Assembly (NCBI RefSeq): GCF_030160275.1
Contig: NZ_BSOA01000048.1
Coordinates: forward strand, 62,001-126,000
Direction: 5' to 3'
Source of the DNA: Dyella flagellata
GTDB lineage: Bacteria; Pseudomonadota; Gammaproteobacteria; Xanthomonadales; Rhodanobacteraceae
Length of the DNA: 64,000 nt
This document shows positions 26,579 to 35,689 of the stretch, piece by piece. Positions within the stretch are counted from its first letter, which is position 1; each line of letters opens with the position of its first letter. The notes beneath the pieces were generated by a model. That model was not told where the DNA came from and did no database searches. It worked only from the letters and a program-made list of their open reading frames with translations. The position numbers were made by a program, and so were the translations under genes.

Positions 26579-26997
26579 TCGACTAATCGCTTGATCCAGC
26601 GCGTCGCCATACGCTGGTCCATGGCCATGACGTAGTAAGTTTCGGCGTCAACGACCTGGTCCAGGAAGACCACTTCGACGAGGACATGGTCGGGGGCAGG
26701 CGTGGAAGAGAAACGAAGGGTGCCGCCCTTGGGGAAGCTTCTATTTCGGAAGGCGTACATCACAACACCGACCGTGTTAACACCATCTCCCGTGGGCTCG
26801 ATGCGTGCCTGATAGTGTTTATTGTGGAAGCTGCGAAATTCATCCATCAACCACAATAGTTCCTCACGTAAATCGGACCAGAATATGGCTTGGGTCTGGA
26901 GTTCTGGCGCCACCTGGTCCACCTGCCCCTTCTTCTGAAGGGCTGTTTGGAACTCCTGCATCACTTGCTCGATGGAACTGTCATCATGGACGGTCAT
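26551..26997 (-). CDS. Hypothetical cytoplasmic protein
   Basis: About 148 residues, no signal peptide or membrane segment. It contains IFWSDLREELLWLMDEFRSF and TYYVMAMDQRMATRWIKRL. I recognise no family. Starting at the ATG at 26997 avoids ten upstream residues without a ribosome binding site. Its last codons lie inside duplicated segment A, so its C-terminus matches that of the DUF4386 gene (EFNARAQG against AFNDKAHG). Confidence 0.65.
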   Translation of the reverse strand: MTVHDDSSIEQVMQEFQTALQKKGQVDQVAPELQTQAIFWSDLREELLWLMDEFRSFHNKHYQARIEPTGDGVNTVGVVMYAFRNRSFPKGGTLRFSSTPAPDHVLVEVVFLDQVVDAETYYVMAMDQRMATRWIKRLVEEFNARAQG

Positions 26998-27133
26998 TCG
27001 ATTCCCCTGTGATTGGTTCTGCGGCAACTTAAGTTGCGACTAGCCTGCATTGGCGCATGCCTCGTCTTTCGACTTCCCTATAACTCAAAAAGTACCGACT
27101 CTCCGCAAGCTTAAAAGCACCCAGGCTCGCCAG

Positions 27134-27218
27134 GATGCCTGACCGTAATGGATGGAGCAGCGGCGCACCCCGCCAGCAGCATCACCGCCACCAACAAGGC
27201 GGCTGTACGCATGGTCAT
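27134..27218 (-). pseudogene. Truncated copy of the lipoprotein gene start
   Basis: The start codon, signal peptide and lipobox of the 25841-26410 lipoprotein gene are repeated here nearly base for base (about 28 codons). The similarity then stops abruptly and the frame runs into unrelated sequence. It is a fragment left by the segmental duplication. Confidence 0.8.
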
Positions 27219-27383
27219 GACCGACGCTCCCCGAAAGCGCCATCGCAACGACCCGGGAGAGCATAGCAAAACGATAAGCGGAATCCGGTGAGACGCGGGA
27301 CGATGGAGTCATGGCTAGGCTACAACCCCGACATCCTTACGCCGGCCGGCTGTAGCTAGCCGTGCGCCTTGTCATTGAACGCA
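27134..27383. repeat. Segmental duplication, copy B
   Basis: Direct copy of 26326-26578. It contains a truncated lipoprotein start and the final codons and stop of the DUF4386 gene at 27356-28093. Confidence 0.85.
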
Positions 27384-28093
27384 TCGCCAGACTCAGGAAA
27401 CCACCCGCCCCTGACGCCAAACAGAAGCAACCATAGCCCGATAATGATTTCATAGAGTCCAGCCAGCGTATCGAAATTCGCCCCCACCGGATTGTCGAGC
27501 CAAACAATGGTTGCGATCGCCCCGATCAACATGACCGCATAACCTAATAAGCCAAATCCAGCCAATAGCCGGGGCACATAACATGACTTGAGAAGCAGCC
27601 AACTGAAAACGATACAGCCCAGCGATAGAAATATCAGACCGATGTTGTAGCCCGTATCGTGCATGTCATTGAATAGCCAGACGAGGCTTTGCAGCTGCTG
27701 ACTAGAAAACGCCGTGGCGTACCGGCCATCCGTAAGAAGCAGCAACATGGTGAAACTGTTGAGCGTAATCACGCCAAGTACTGCCGCTTCTGCTACGCGC
27801 CAGAACGCTGCGAGCAGCGCAAGATTCCTACCCACAGGCCTAAGCAGCACATACAGTGCGACTGCAATGCCGATATCGCCGGCAAAGGCGACCAGGTCGC
27901 TGACTATGCCGAAGCGAAACAGCGTCAGGTGGCCACGGATCGCCGCCGCGGTTTTCGCCGGATCGTTTTCGATGATCAGGCTGCCGCGACCGCCGAATTC
28001 ACCGAATACACCGCAGGCCATTAGCAGCAGATACAAAGCACCCGCAACTGTCGCGGCCATACGTTGGGATCGATCGATCGCGAAGCTCGCCAT
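27356..28093 (-). CDS. DUF4386-family membrane protein
   Basis: 245 residues with about six transmembrane helices. Family hallmarks are RMAATVAGALYLLLMACGVFG at the start, an extracytoplasmic loop, RVAEAAVLGVITLNSF and LFNDMHDTGYNIGLIFLSLG. Function unknown. The final residues and stop lie in duplicated segment B. Confidence 0.83.
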   Translation of the reverse strand: MASFAIDRSQRMAATVAGALYLLLMACGVFGEFGGRGSLIIENDPAKTAAAIRGHLTLFRFGIVSDLVAFAGDIGIAVALYVLLRPVGRNLALLAAFWRVAEAAVLGVITLNSFTMLLLLTDGRYATAFSSQQLQSLVWLFNDMHDTGYNIGLIFLSLGCIVFSWLLLKSCYVPRLLAGFGLLGYAVMLIGAIATIVWLDNPVGANFDTLAGLYEIIIGLWLLLFGVRGGWFPESGDAFNDKAHG

Positions 28094-28344
28094 GTCATTT
28101 CCTCAGCGCGCCAAGGATTAGCGCAACATCAGCGGCAAAAATGAATTAGCGCATGAAGTGGAAACTCGACTACAACAAAACTAGCACCGGGCGATGTGGG
28201 AACTAGTGCCAGAGGTCACCGTGGCAGGGAGCATGGGCATTTTCCGAATATCGGTTTTGCTACTAAAACTTGATCCCCGGGCCGAGCAAAAAAATGCTGA
28301 CGTCACCACCGCGCTGGCCTGAAAACATTTTGCGCAAAGGAACT

Positions 28345-28367
28345 GCCCCCGCTCGCCATGCGGGGGC
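28345..28367 (-). terminator. GC-rich hairpin after the BPSS1780-like gene
   Basis: GCCCCCGC-N7-GCGGGGGC, about 24 bases past the stop of the leftward gene at 28391. It lacks a long T run, so it may be a weak or Rho-assisted terminator. Confidence 0.5.
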
Positions 28368-28390
28368 GCCCCATTCCTACAGATCTTCCC

Positions 28391-29293
28391 TCAAGCGGCG
28401 AGCGGCTCAGCCGTTCCCGTCGCGGTGTCGTCGCCGCATACGTCACGCCAGAGGTGATACATGACGCCGAACATCACCGTGCTCAAGGTAAGAACCAAAG
28501 CGAAATACAGTGGAATGATCAGTACGATCATCAACCATGCGCCAATTAACTTGGCGATGATGGCGAGTAGAAAAGCAAGTATTCCAAAGCAGATGGCGAA
28601 GCAGATCCCGGCAAGCACGAAGCCCAATACAAGCATAAGCAACGGCAGCAGGTTTTTCAGCGAACCGACCAAACCGTCACCAATGGCACCGAACACGCTG
28701 CGATTGCCAAGTGCCACCTGGCCGAGGCTGATCGGATAGAAACCCAGCATGAAAATGCCGAGTACTCCGCATAACGACAGTGTCATCCCAAAGCCATCGG
28801 GCAATGCTGTCGGCGGTGGCAGATGATTGGCCTGGGCCGATAGCGCTTCCATATACCAGTGGGCGACACCGCCACCGGTCGCCACAAAGACCGAGCCGAA
28901 CATAACGAGGTAGACCACCCACAACACAACGCCGTAGCCAATCAGGCGCAGCGCCTTGCCCTGTACATAGGGCTTGATGATGTCGCCTGCACGGGCGACC
29001 CGACCTTGCTCTACGGCATCGATTATTTGTAGATAGCCGGCGTACAGTGGCAAGACAAGTAAGCCAAGCAGCGCGGATAACCCCATGAGCCCAACAAAGG
29101 CGCCCGGGTGCATGGGCGTACCTGCTTGCATCGCATGAATTTGCAAGGGCAGTGTGATGAGCGTGGGAAGCAGTATCCCGAGCAGCAAAAAGAACGCCCC
29201 GCCGAAAAGTGGCTTCGGATGCCGAAAGCCCACGCTGATACCGCGACCCAGCCAGCCAAAGCCGGCCGACGGTCCCCTGGATCGTATTGCCAT
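28391..29293 (-). CDS. BPSS1780-like membrane protein
   Basis: About 300 residues with six or so transmembrane helices. The start GFGWLGRGISVGFRHPKPLF resembles the amphipathic opening of the BPSS1780 family. Paired helices then hold GKALRLIGYGVVLWVVYLVM. Function is unknown. ATG at 29293 follows AAGGAAG; the longer opening to 29347 is less likely. Confidence 0.72.
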   Translation of the reverse strand: MAIRSRGPSAGFGWLGRGISVGFRHPKPLFGGAFFLLLGILLPTLITLPLQIHAMQAGTPMHPGAFVGLMGLSALLGLLVLPLYAGYLQIIDAVEQGRVARAGDIIKPYVQGKALRLIGYGVVLWVVYLVMFGSVFVATGGGVAHWYMEALSAQANHLPPPTALPDGFGMTLSLCGVLGIFMLGFYPISLGQVALGNRSVFGAIGDGLVGSLKNLLPLLMLVLGFVLAGICFAICFGILAFLLAIIAKLIGAWLMIVLIIPLYFALVLTLSTVMFGVMYHLWRDVCGDDTATGTAEPLAA

Positions 29294-29679
29294 GATGTCA
29301 CTTCCTTGAGAGCGGCGCCCCCGCGCCGTGTGGGCCAAGCATAGCAAGCTCGCCGGGCTAGAGTCTTCTTCCTCCGAAGATTCCCGAAACGCGATTCGTC
29401 CCCATTTGACGGCCTTATAGCGTGATGCTCAGCTGCGCGACGTACAGCTCCCTCCCCTACTACACGTAGAGCGGAGCAGATACTCGCCAGCTGAGACATC
29501 GCGCCAAAGGTTCTGAAGGGGCTGACGACCAGAAGCACGACGCATGAACTGAACCGCCCGCACGCGGAGCCGACCACCGGCCACGCGAACGCAGCCGTTT
29601 ACCCCAAATTAGCAGCACATGGTTTGCGCTTCGTCGAGGATAGCGGCCGGTCGCATCGACCTTTGATCAAGGAAGCCGT
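29294..29679. other. Intergenic stretch with a repeat fragment
   Basis: No supported gene. A segment at about 29456-29508 (CTACTACACGTAGAGCGGAG, then TACTCGCCAGCTGAGA) resembles one at 44690-44732 (CTACTACACGTACGGGAGGG, then ATTCGCCAGCCGAGA), so it belongs to a second, more degraded interspersed repeat family. Confidence 0.5.
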
Positions 29680-30654
29680 ATGAAGTGGCAGACACTGGCC
29701 TGGACCGCAGCTTTCGCGCTGGCTTGCTCCGCATCGGCAGGGGCCGCCGAATTGCTCGGCCCTGGCGTCATTTCCACCAGCCTGCAGGAAACCAGCGCAG
29801 CGCTGTCGCCGGATGGGCAAACGCTGTACTTCATGCGCTCGGACTTTGCGGAGAAGGACGACACCATCCTGGTCTCGCACCGTCACGGCAAGGGCTGGTC
29901 CATCCCCGAGGTGGCGCCGTTCTCCGGGCAATGGCACGACTCCGAGCCCACCTTTGCCCCGGATGGCAAGCGCCTGTATTTCGTTTCCAATCGCCCTGTG
30001 CACCCGGGCGACCGGCCGCTGGTTGCAGAAATGGCCAACCAGCATTTTGCCGGCACCAACCTGTGGTACGTCGAGCGCCAGGCCGATGGACGCTGGGGTG
30101 AACCCCTGCATGTGGACGGCGCGCTCAACGACGGCGCCATGCTCTACAACCCCTCCGTAGCCGCCAACGGCGATATCTACTTTTCGGCGCACCGCCCGGA
30201 TTCCGGTACGTACTATCAGGTCTATGTGGTGCACCCTGCCGGCAGCGGCTACTCCACTCCGCAGCGCGTGGAACTGGGCGATGTCTCGCATAACCGGATG
30301 GACCCGTGCATCGATCCGCGGGGCCGCTTCCTGCTGTTTGCCGGCGATGAAGGCGATTCACTGGGCAGCGCCGACATCTACATCGCCTTCCGCCAGGCCG
30401 ATGGCAGCTGGAGCAAACCTGAGCACCTGGGTGACGATGTCAACACCAAAAGCCTGGAGAACGCGCCTTCACTGGGACCGACGTTCGGCGAGCTGTATGT
30501 ATCCAGCAACCGCCAGGATGACGTGAGCTTTCCCAAAACCCACGACACGATGGCCAGCTTGCAGCAACGGCTTGGCGGCCCACTCAATGGTTCGCGCAAT
30601 ATCTGGCGAGTGGATATTTCCAAGGTGCTGCGGGCACACGGTATCAACGACTAG
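29680..30654 (+). CDS. Exported PD40 (TolB-type) beta-propeller protein
   Basis: 324 residues with a signal peptide (cleavage near AGAAE). Repeats of the PD40 type are visible: AALSPDGQTLYFMRSD, PTFAPDGKRLYFVSNRP, SVAANGDIYFSAHRP, CIDPRGRFLLFAGDEG, SLGPTFGELYVSSNR. These form blades of a periplasmic propeller that usually binds peptides or sugars. GGAAG precedes the ATG. It is monocistronic, followed by a repeat. Confidence 0.88.
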   Translation: MKWQTLAWTAAFALACSASAGAAELLGPGVISTSLQETSAALSPDGQTLYFMRSDFAEKDDTILVSHRHGKGWSIPEVAPFSGQWHDSEPTFAPDGKRLYFVSNRPVHPGDRPLVAEMANQHFAGTNLWYVERQADGRWGEPLHVDGALNDGAMLYNPSVAANGDIYFSAHRPDSGTYYQVYVVHPAGSGYSTPQRVELGDVSHNRMDPCIDPRGRFLLFAGDEGDSLGSADIYIAFRQADGSWSKPEHLGDDVNTKSLENAPSLGPTFGELYVSSNRQDDVSFPKTHDTMASLQQRLGGPLNGSRNIWRVDISKVLRAHGIND

Positions 30655-30675
30655 CGCCAATACAGCGGCCAACCC

Positions 30676-30744
30676 GTAGGCTGGGATGACAATCCCAGCT
30701 TTCCACGCGAGATCCCGAAGCTGGGATTGTCATCCCAGCCTACG
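30676..30744. repeat. GTAGGCTGGGAT palindromic repeat (paired)
   Basis: Left half GTAGGCTGGGATGACAATCC, right half GGGATTGTCATCCCAGCCTA; the halves are perfect complements over nearly their whole length. It sits between convergent genes ending at 30654 and 30756. Confidence 0.92.
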
Positions 30745-30755
30745 TGCCAAGGACT

Positions 30756-32906
30756 TCAGTTTCCAGCGCGAAATCGAAACGCCACGACTTGCCAATGTTT
30801 TGCATCGCTGGATGAAAACGTCATCTTGGTGACAAGGCGGGAGGCAATTGCGTCGAATGCCGCGTAATTCTCCGGCTTAAAGCCTTCAAACTGGACGACA
30901 TGCCCGGCCTGATCCACAAGGACGCTCGCATAAGCGTTCAAGCTGACTAGCCGGCCGCTTCCATCCACAGGCCAGGGCTGACCGATATCTGGCACTTGGC
31001 CTGCCGGAGTGGGTGAAACCGTCAACTGCCGCTCGTCCAGCAACGCCAGCTCTGCTGGGGAGACTCCAGGCACCGGTTGCGGCTGGCATTCCGTGTTGAT
31101 CAGGAGCGGATTTGAAGCAAGCACATTGTCTGGTGGCACGCCAAAGGCCACGGGAACTCGAACATACGAAGCGGCAGGAAATCCGCCCTTTATCTCCGGT
31201 TGAAACCTATGGGTGGTCATACGTTTCATCGCTGACGAATCAAGAACCCCATTGCCGCTGCTCTTCTCGATACAGGCCTTTACCGGCACTCCGCGATAAT
31301 CAACCAAGATAAAGAGTATCGTCGTTCCCTTGGCGATATGCCCTTGAGCATCCAACGGCCACGGTTCGCCGTCCAGCTTGGACCCGTTTTGCGCTGCTTT
31401 GGCCTGCGACGTCTTGAGAGCGAAAGCCACCGGTAGCTGCATTACCGAATCGCTGGCGACGCCCTCGATCGTTTGAGGCTTGAACGTCCAATTCTTCACT
31501 GCATCCTCAGCCGCTTGATCCAGCTCGCGAAAACCTGATGATTGCGTAACGCTGATGTCCGTCGGCAAGCCCTTGGCATTTACGTGAATTAGTAACGTAA
31601 CGTTCCCCTCGTGCATGGCACTGATGGCTTCGGCGGGGTAGATGGGGTTTGTCCTGGTCAGCAAAGATCCGTGCACGACGGTCAGTTCATGTTTGTGCCC
31701 CGCTGCTGTATCCAACTGCAGCGGCGTTGAAACCGGAACCATAAGCTCCACCAAACACGGCGTGCCGACATCGCCTTGCACGCAAGGCTCGTAGGTGAAC
31801 TGGCTCGCTTTCTGTATTGCGTCCTCATCGGGCTTTACTACTGGGTAGCGCGCATCCAGCCTTGCTGCCGTAACCTTACCCTGCTCATCCAGCCACACCA
31901 GTACAGGTTGGCCATCCGGAACAAAGCGAGGAGCGACCGGGGAAGGAAAAGCCGCAACCACCTGACTCTCCGGATCGGCCAGCACTTCTGCGGGAATGAA
32001 AGACAAATGGTGCTCGCCGGCCTGCGGAACGCTATCCAGCGACTTGCCCGGAACTACGGAAACCAGGGCGATGCCTGCACTCTTCGCTTCAGCAAGCAAC
32101 AATTGAACGGTGTTGCTCACAAGAGCCCCATCGCCGTCGACGGTTATTACGACCTCAGGCTGTGGCACCATCATCGCATTCCGCATGAATAGCCACTTGA
32201 GTTCTGCGAGAGTTGGTTGCTTGCCGCTTCGATTAATCTGCCCCAGGGCATCCACCCAGAGCGTCATCTTCTGTATACCGCCGCTAATCTTATCGCAGAT
32301 ATTTGGCCCCACCGGGACTTGGCAAAGCACTTGGTCAGCAGCGCTATCGCCAAGGTAATCACGTAGTGCCGCAAGCATGCCGAGTCTCTGGATCTCATCA
32401 CCCAGCACCCGTGCCTGCGTGATTTGCCCGACTGTCATGGAACGTCGCTCCGAGCGCAGTCGGGCCAGGATTTTCGGACGCTCCAGCGTGTCGGTCATAT
32501 GAACCAGAGCCGCCTCCGACAACGCATAACCGACGACTGGATTGCGCATGCCCGCGACACGCCCCTCAAAATACAGATCACCTAGTTGCTCCTCAGCGAG
32601 GGGAGCGCCGGCGAGAGCGGCTTGGCCAAACAAGTTGGCCGCCTTGGCATCATCCTTCGGCACCGCCAAGCCATCGTGGTAGATCAAGCCAAGCATGGTC
32701 CGCGCGCCCGGCTCTCCCTTGGCGGCTCGTGGCTGTATCAACTTCAAAAACGGCGCGTAGTCGCCGTGGTGGTAGGCGGTGAAAGCCGCCTTAAGGTCAG
32801 CGTCGGGCGGTGCATCGGCCGCGCTGGGCGACGACTGAGCCCAGAGCGACATAACCCCCACCAGCCCGCCGACGAGCACTGCCGCCAAGACCGTCTTCTT
32901 GCCCAT
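30756..32906 (-). CDS. Exported Sel1 / ExbD-like / multi-TonB_C protein
   Basis: 716 residues with a signal peptide (cleavage near LWAQ). Sel1-like repeats span about 35-130 (TMLGLIYHDGLAVPKDDA). An ExbD-like segment spans about 210-285 (MTLWVDALGQINRSGKQP, then PEVVITVDGDGALVSN). Three to four TonB C-terminal-like units follow: about 325-395, 415-495 (NPIYPAEAISAMHEGNVTLL, SSGFRELDQAA), 520-590 and 645-716. There is no transmembrane anchor for ExbB contact and no proline-rich TonB linker. Same strand and direction as the two TonB_C genes upstream, so probably part of one cluster. Confidence 0.82.
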   Translation of the reverse strand: MGKKTVLAAVLVGGLVGVMSLWAQSSPSAADAPPDADLKAAFTAYHHGDYAPFLKLIQPRAAKGEPGARTMLGLIYHDGLAVPKDDAKAANLFGQAALAGAPLAEEQLGDLYFEGRVAGMRNPVVGYALSEAALVHMTDTLERPKILARLRSERRSMTVGQITQARVLGDEIQRLGMLAALRDYLGDSAADQVLCQVPVGPNICDKISGGIQKMTLWVDALGQINRSGKQPTLAELKWLFMRNAMMVPQPEVVITVDGDGALVSNTVQLLLAEAKSAGIALVSVVPGKSLDSVPQAGEHHLSFIPAEVLADPESQVVAAFPSPVAPRFVPDGQPVLVWLDEQGKVTAARLDARYPVVKPDEDAIQKASQFTYEPCVQGDVGTPCLVELMVPVSTPLQLDTAAGHKHELTVVHGSLLTRTNPIYPAEAISAMHEGNVTLLIHVNAKGLPTDISVTQSSGFRELDQAAEDAVKNWTFKPQTIEGVASDSVMQLPVAFALKTSQAKAAQNGSKLDGEPWPLDAQGHIAKGTTILFILVDYRGVPVKACIEKSSGNGVLDSSAMKRMTTHRFQPEIKGGFPAASYVRVPVAFGVPPDNVLASNPLLINTECQPQPVPGVSPAELALLDERQLTVSPTPAGQVPDIGQPWPVDGSGRLVSLNAYASVLVDQAGHVVQFEGFKPENYAAFDAIASRLVTKMTFSSSDAKHWQVVAFRFRAGN

Positions 32907-32961
32907 GTTTTCCCCCTGACGAAGTGGTCAGTGCTACGCCCCTGCACCACTGTTTAAACGG

Positions 32962-33279
32962 TTATTTGCTTGCGCCGGCCACGTAATGGCCAAGAATAAT
33001 GGCGTAAGCGAGGTATAGCACCGTTGCCACTAAAGGCATCGTATACCACCAGTATGACATTGCACTGCCACCGTGCCATTGCAAGTACAGCACAATGAGG
33101 GCGCTCAGCACGCAGAGCGCGGGTAGCAAATAGATGGATAAGTTCAGTATGCCCATCTGAAGCTTGCCTAGCGATGCGCCGTTGGCAAGGCCACCCGCTG
33201 AAAAAACGACAAGCATGAACAGGAATAACGCCAACATCAGTTGGGTGATCGTACCTGCCAGGGTCCATCCGAATGACAT
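32962..33279 (-). CDS. Small three-helix membrane protein
   Basis: About 105 residues with three hydrophobic helices. The ATG at 33279 (MSFGWTLAGTITQL) has GGAGG about nine bases upstream; a GTG start at 33360 would overlap the preceding gene and lacks such a site. No family recognised. It lies between TonB_C-type genes and may be its membrane partner, which is inference from position only. Confidence 0.6.
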   Translation of the reverse strand: MSFGWTLAGTITQLMLALFLFMLVVFSAGGLANGASLGKLQMGILNLSIYLLPALCVLSALIVLYLQWHGGSAMSYWWYTMPLVATVLYLAYAIILGHYVAGASK

Positions 33280-33337
33280 GCCTTGCCGCCTCCACGTCCA
33301 GACCATCCGATTAACGCGTTTCTTTTCCCGCTTTGAC

Positions 33338-34087
33338 TCAGTCCTCAGTGGAAAGTCCACTTCGGCTGATCACAAAGTGTCTGGTTTTCACGGTCAAGCC
33401 ATTCACTTGGATATCTACATGATACGACCCCACCGGCCAAAGATCAGGATTTTTTAGGTGGAATACCGTAGTGGCCAGGCCTTGCGAAAGAATGTCATTG
33501 CTAGTCTTATTAACCAGTTGAGGTTTCAAGCGAGGTCCGTCGTAATACCACTGGGCAGTCAATGCCGACCACCCACAGCCATCGGTAAGAACCGTCAAGT
33601 AGATCGCATGCTTCGCATCGACCGGACCATCGCCTCGAAGTCCATCACCCACAATGCGTAGCATTACGTACGGATTCGCCGCAGAGGCAGCGGAGAGTGG
33701 ACATCCTGGCCCAGCTTGCAGCGGAACGTCCAGCGCCATCGATACACGAGCAAGCGAATTCTTCGCCATGCCCGTCAACGACTCGGGACTGAACGGCCAT
33801 CGTTTCGCTGCATCGACCGCAATCTGGTCGAGTTCGCCATCACCTGTCGATCGTTTCACCGTTGCATCTGCGACGATGCCATCAGCGCGCACGCTTACCA
33901 GAAGTCCCACAGTTCTTTGGTGCGCAGTAATGGTCATTTCTGGAAGCGTCGTAACCGTCTCGCTAACAGGTGAAGCCGGTACATACGTCGACGCTGGCTT
34001 AACCGGCGCACAGGCGACCAGACCCAACGACCCTGCTATCAACAGAAATTTCATGAAACGGGATAAAACGGCCTTGGATGTATCCAT
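33338..34087 (-). CDS. Lipoprotein with TonB C-terminal-like domain
   Basis: About 249 residues with a lipoprotein signal (MKFLLIAGSLGLVAC). A TonB_C-like unit follows (LLVSVRADGIVADATVKRST, ELDQIAVDAAKRWPFSPE), then a C-terminal beta-rich region of unknown type. Start ATG at 34087 follows GGAGAG. The gene is 23 bases downstream of the next TonB_C gene on the same strand. Confidence 0.75.
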   Translation of the reverse strand: MDTSKAVLSRFMKFLLIAGSLGLVACAPVKPASTYVPASPVSETVTTLPEMTITAHQRTVGLLVSVRADGIVADATVKRSTGDGELDQIAVDAAKRWPFSPESLTGMAKNSLARVSMALDVPLQAGPGCPLSAASAANPYVMLRIVGDGLRGDGPVDAKHAIYLTVLTDGCGWSALTAQWYYDGPRLKPQLVNKTSNDILSQGLATTVFHLKNPDLWPVGSYHVDIQVNGLTVKTRHFVISRSGLSTED

Positions 34088-34110
34088 GGACTCTCCTAGA
34101 CATCCCCGTG

Positions 34111-35373
34111 CTATTGCCCGGCGATGCCGACCGACTCGCTCACGCGTTGCCCGTCGCAAGCGATACCGTTGAAGGTCCAGTGGGAGGCGTCGGTCAGCGC
34201 CGACGAATCCACGTACTTCAAGCCGCTTGAGCGCGCAATCCATTCGTGTGCAACCTGGCCGCTGCGATCGACCACCACGGTCACCACCGGTATTTCTGCT
34301 GCCGAAGCAACCACGGTGTGCTCTGCCCCTTTCACTAGAGTGCGGTGGCAAACCTCTGCAGGCGGTAAAGAGTCGCCAGCTTGGGGCGGTGGCGGAGGAG
34401 GCGGTGCCGGTGGCGGAGGAGCAATGGCCATCCTTGCCAGGGCCAGAGCACGGTCAGCGGGCATGTCGTAGTAATACAGGCGCGCCGTTTTCAAGCCCGC
34501 GCCGCCCTTTTCGCGTAGCTCCCAGTCTGCCATTTCCAGCCCCGGATGCTGGTGTAGATAGACGGCAATGGTTGCTACGGCGCGCGCGTCGTCGGTGCTA
34601 GGCAAACCGTCACGTGGGAACAGAATCGCCTCGGAGCCACCGTCCTGCACATTCAGAAGGGCGACCGCCCCGTCATTGAACGCCATCCAGATCGTACGCA
34701 TGCAGTTCATCAGGCAGCGCGATGCAGGCGGCTCGGAGTGCGCCGCGGCCGTTACGTAAGCATTGTGATAGGCGGTTTCCAAACTCTGCGCATAGCCGCT
34801 TGGGTCGGATGGCAATGGCGGAAACCTTTGTTGTCCCGGCCCGAGCTTGAAAGGCGGATGATGAGAAGGAAGCAGATTGCCGTTTTCCAGAGAAGCAGTG
34901 TACGCATTACCCTCCGGCAGCTCGATGCGAACGAACTCCCCTGATAGGGCGCTCGTTGCGATGGGCAGTTGATCATCGCCCCCGGATAGGTTGTGCAGAT
35001 TGAAATTGAACGGGACGCTTACGTACGCCTTGAATGGGACGCCGTATTTGAGTTCAGGCGTGAACTTCCATAACTGCGCTACCGCCACGGCGGCTGCGTC
35101 CAGCTCTCGGAACCCGCTGCTCTTTTCGACCCGAATGTCTTGCGGTTCACCATGCAAGCCAACGAGAGTCTTGATTATCACCGTGCCCTGATGACGCTGC
35201 CTTATGGCTTCAACCGGGTAATTGGGCGTTGGCCGCTCCAATGCCTTAGGGGGTGTCAGCGGCGGATAGGTCACCGACGCACCATAGGCGCCCTGCATCA
35301 TCAATAGCCCGGTAAACAGGCCGCACGCCGCCCAAGAAAGGCGTCGCGCCTTCATACTTCGAACATCCCCCAT
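34111..35373 (-). CDS. Exported protein with two TonB C-terminal-like domains
   Basis: About 420 residues. A signal-like helix (LSWAACGLFTGLLMMQGAYG) precedes a TonB_C unit (NYPVEAIRQRHQGTVIIKTL, KSSGFRELDAAAVAVAQLWK), a middle region, a proline-rich run (APPPPPPPQ) and a second TonB_C unit (VVTVVVDRSGQVAHEW). It resembles a TonB whose linker lies between two C-terminal domains. The ATG at 35373 is preceded by AAGGAGAGG. No TonB box, ExbB or true ExbD gene is nearby. Confidence 0.78.
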   Translation of the reverse strand: MGDVRSMKARRLSWAACGLFTGLLMMQGAYGASVTYPPLTPPKALERPTPNYPVEAIRQRHQGTVIIKTLVGLHGEPQDIRVEKSSGFRELDAAAVAVAQLWKFTPELKYGVPFKAYVSVPFNFNLHNLSGGDDQLPIATSALSGEFVRIELPEGNAYTASLENGNLLPSHHPPFKLGPGQQRFPPLPSDPSGYAQSLETAYHNAYVTAAAHSEPPASRCLMNCMRTIWMAFNDGAVALLNVQDGGSEAILFPRDGLPSTDDARAVATIAVYLHQHPGLEMADWELREKGGAGLKTARLYYYDMPADRALALARMAIAPPPPAPPPPPPPQAGDSLPPAEVCHRTLVKGAEHTVVASAAEIPVVTVVVDRSGQVAHEWIARSSGLKYVDSSALTDASHWTFNGIACDGQRVSESVGIAGQ

Positions 35374-35549
35374 TCCCCTTACCTCTCCTTGCATACGCTT
35401 CGAGCGCGCCCCAATAAGTTGCTTCCGCAACGAGAGCTACGCCTCTTTTATGAACGCGTGGGCCAAAGGCCCCACCCCTTGCAAGGCATTACGATAAACG
35501 AAAAATCGCACAAATTCACGCGCCAGGGCTGCCGTCAATCGAGTGGCAA

Positions 35550-35647
35550 AATCGGGGCCTGGTTGAGTAGTAATGGCCAATAAGCCAGCACCTATACATA
35601 CCAATCCAGGCCTGGATGATCATTTCTTACTCAACCAGACCCCGATT
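35550..35647. repeat. Nested inverted repeat
   Basis: Outer arms AATCGGGGCCTGGTTGAGTA (35550-) and TACTCAACCAGACCCCGATT (-35647) are imperfect complements over about 20 bases. Inside lies a 14-base perfect palindrome ATCCAGGCCTGGAT at 35604-35617. It could be a small mobile-element end pair, a regulatory hairpin or an extended terminator. No matching copy was seen elsewhere in the window. Confidence 0.7.
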
Positions 35648-35689
35648 CTAGCCGAGCTAAGCCGCATCGCGTCGCGCTTGATGAGTACA

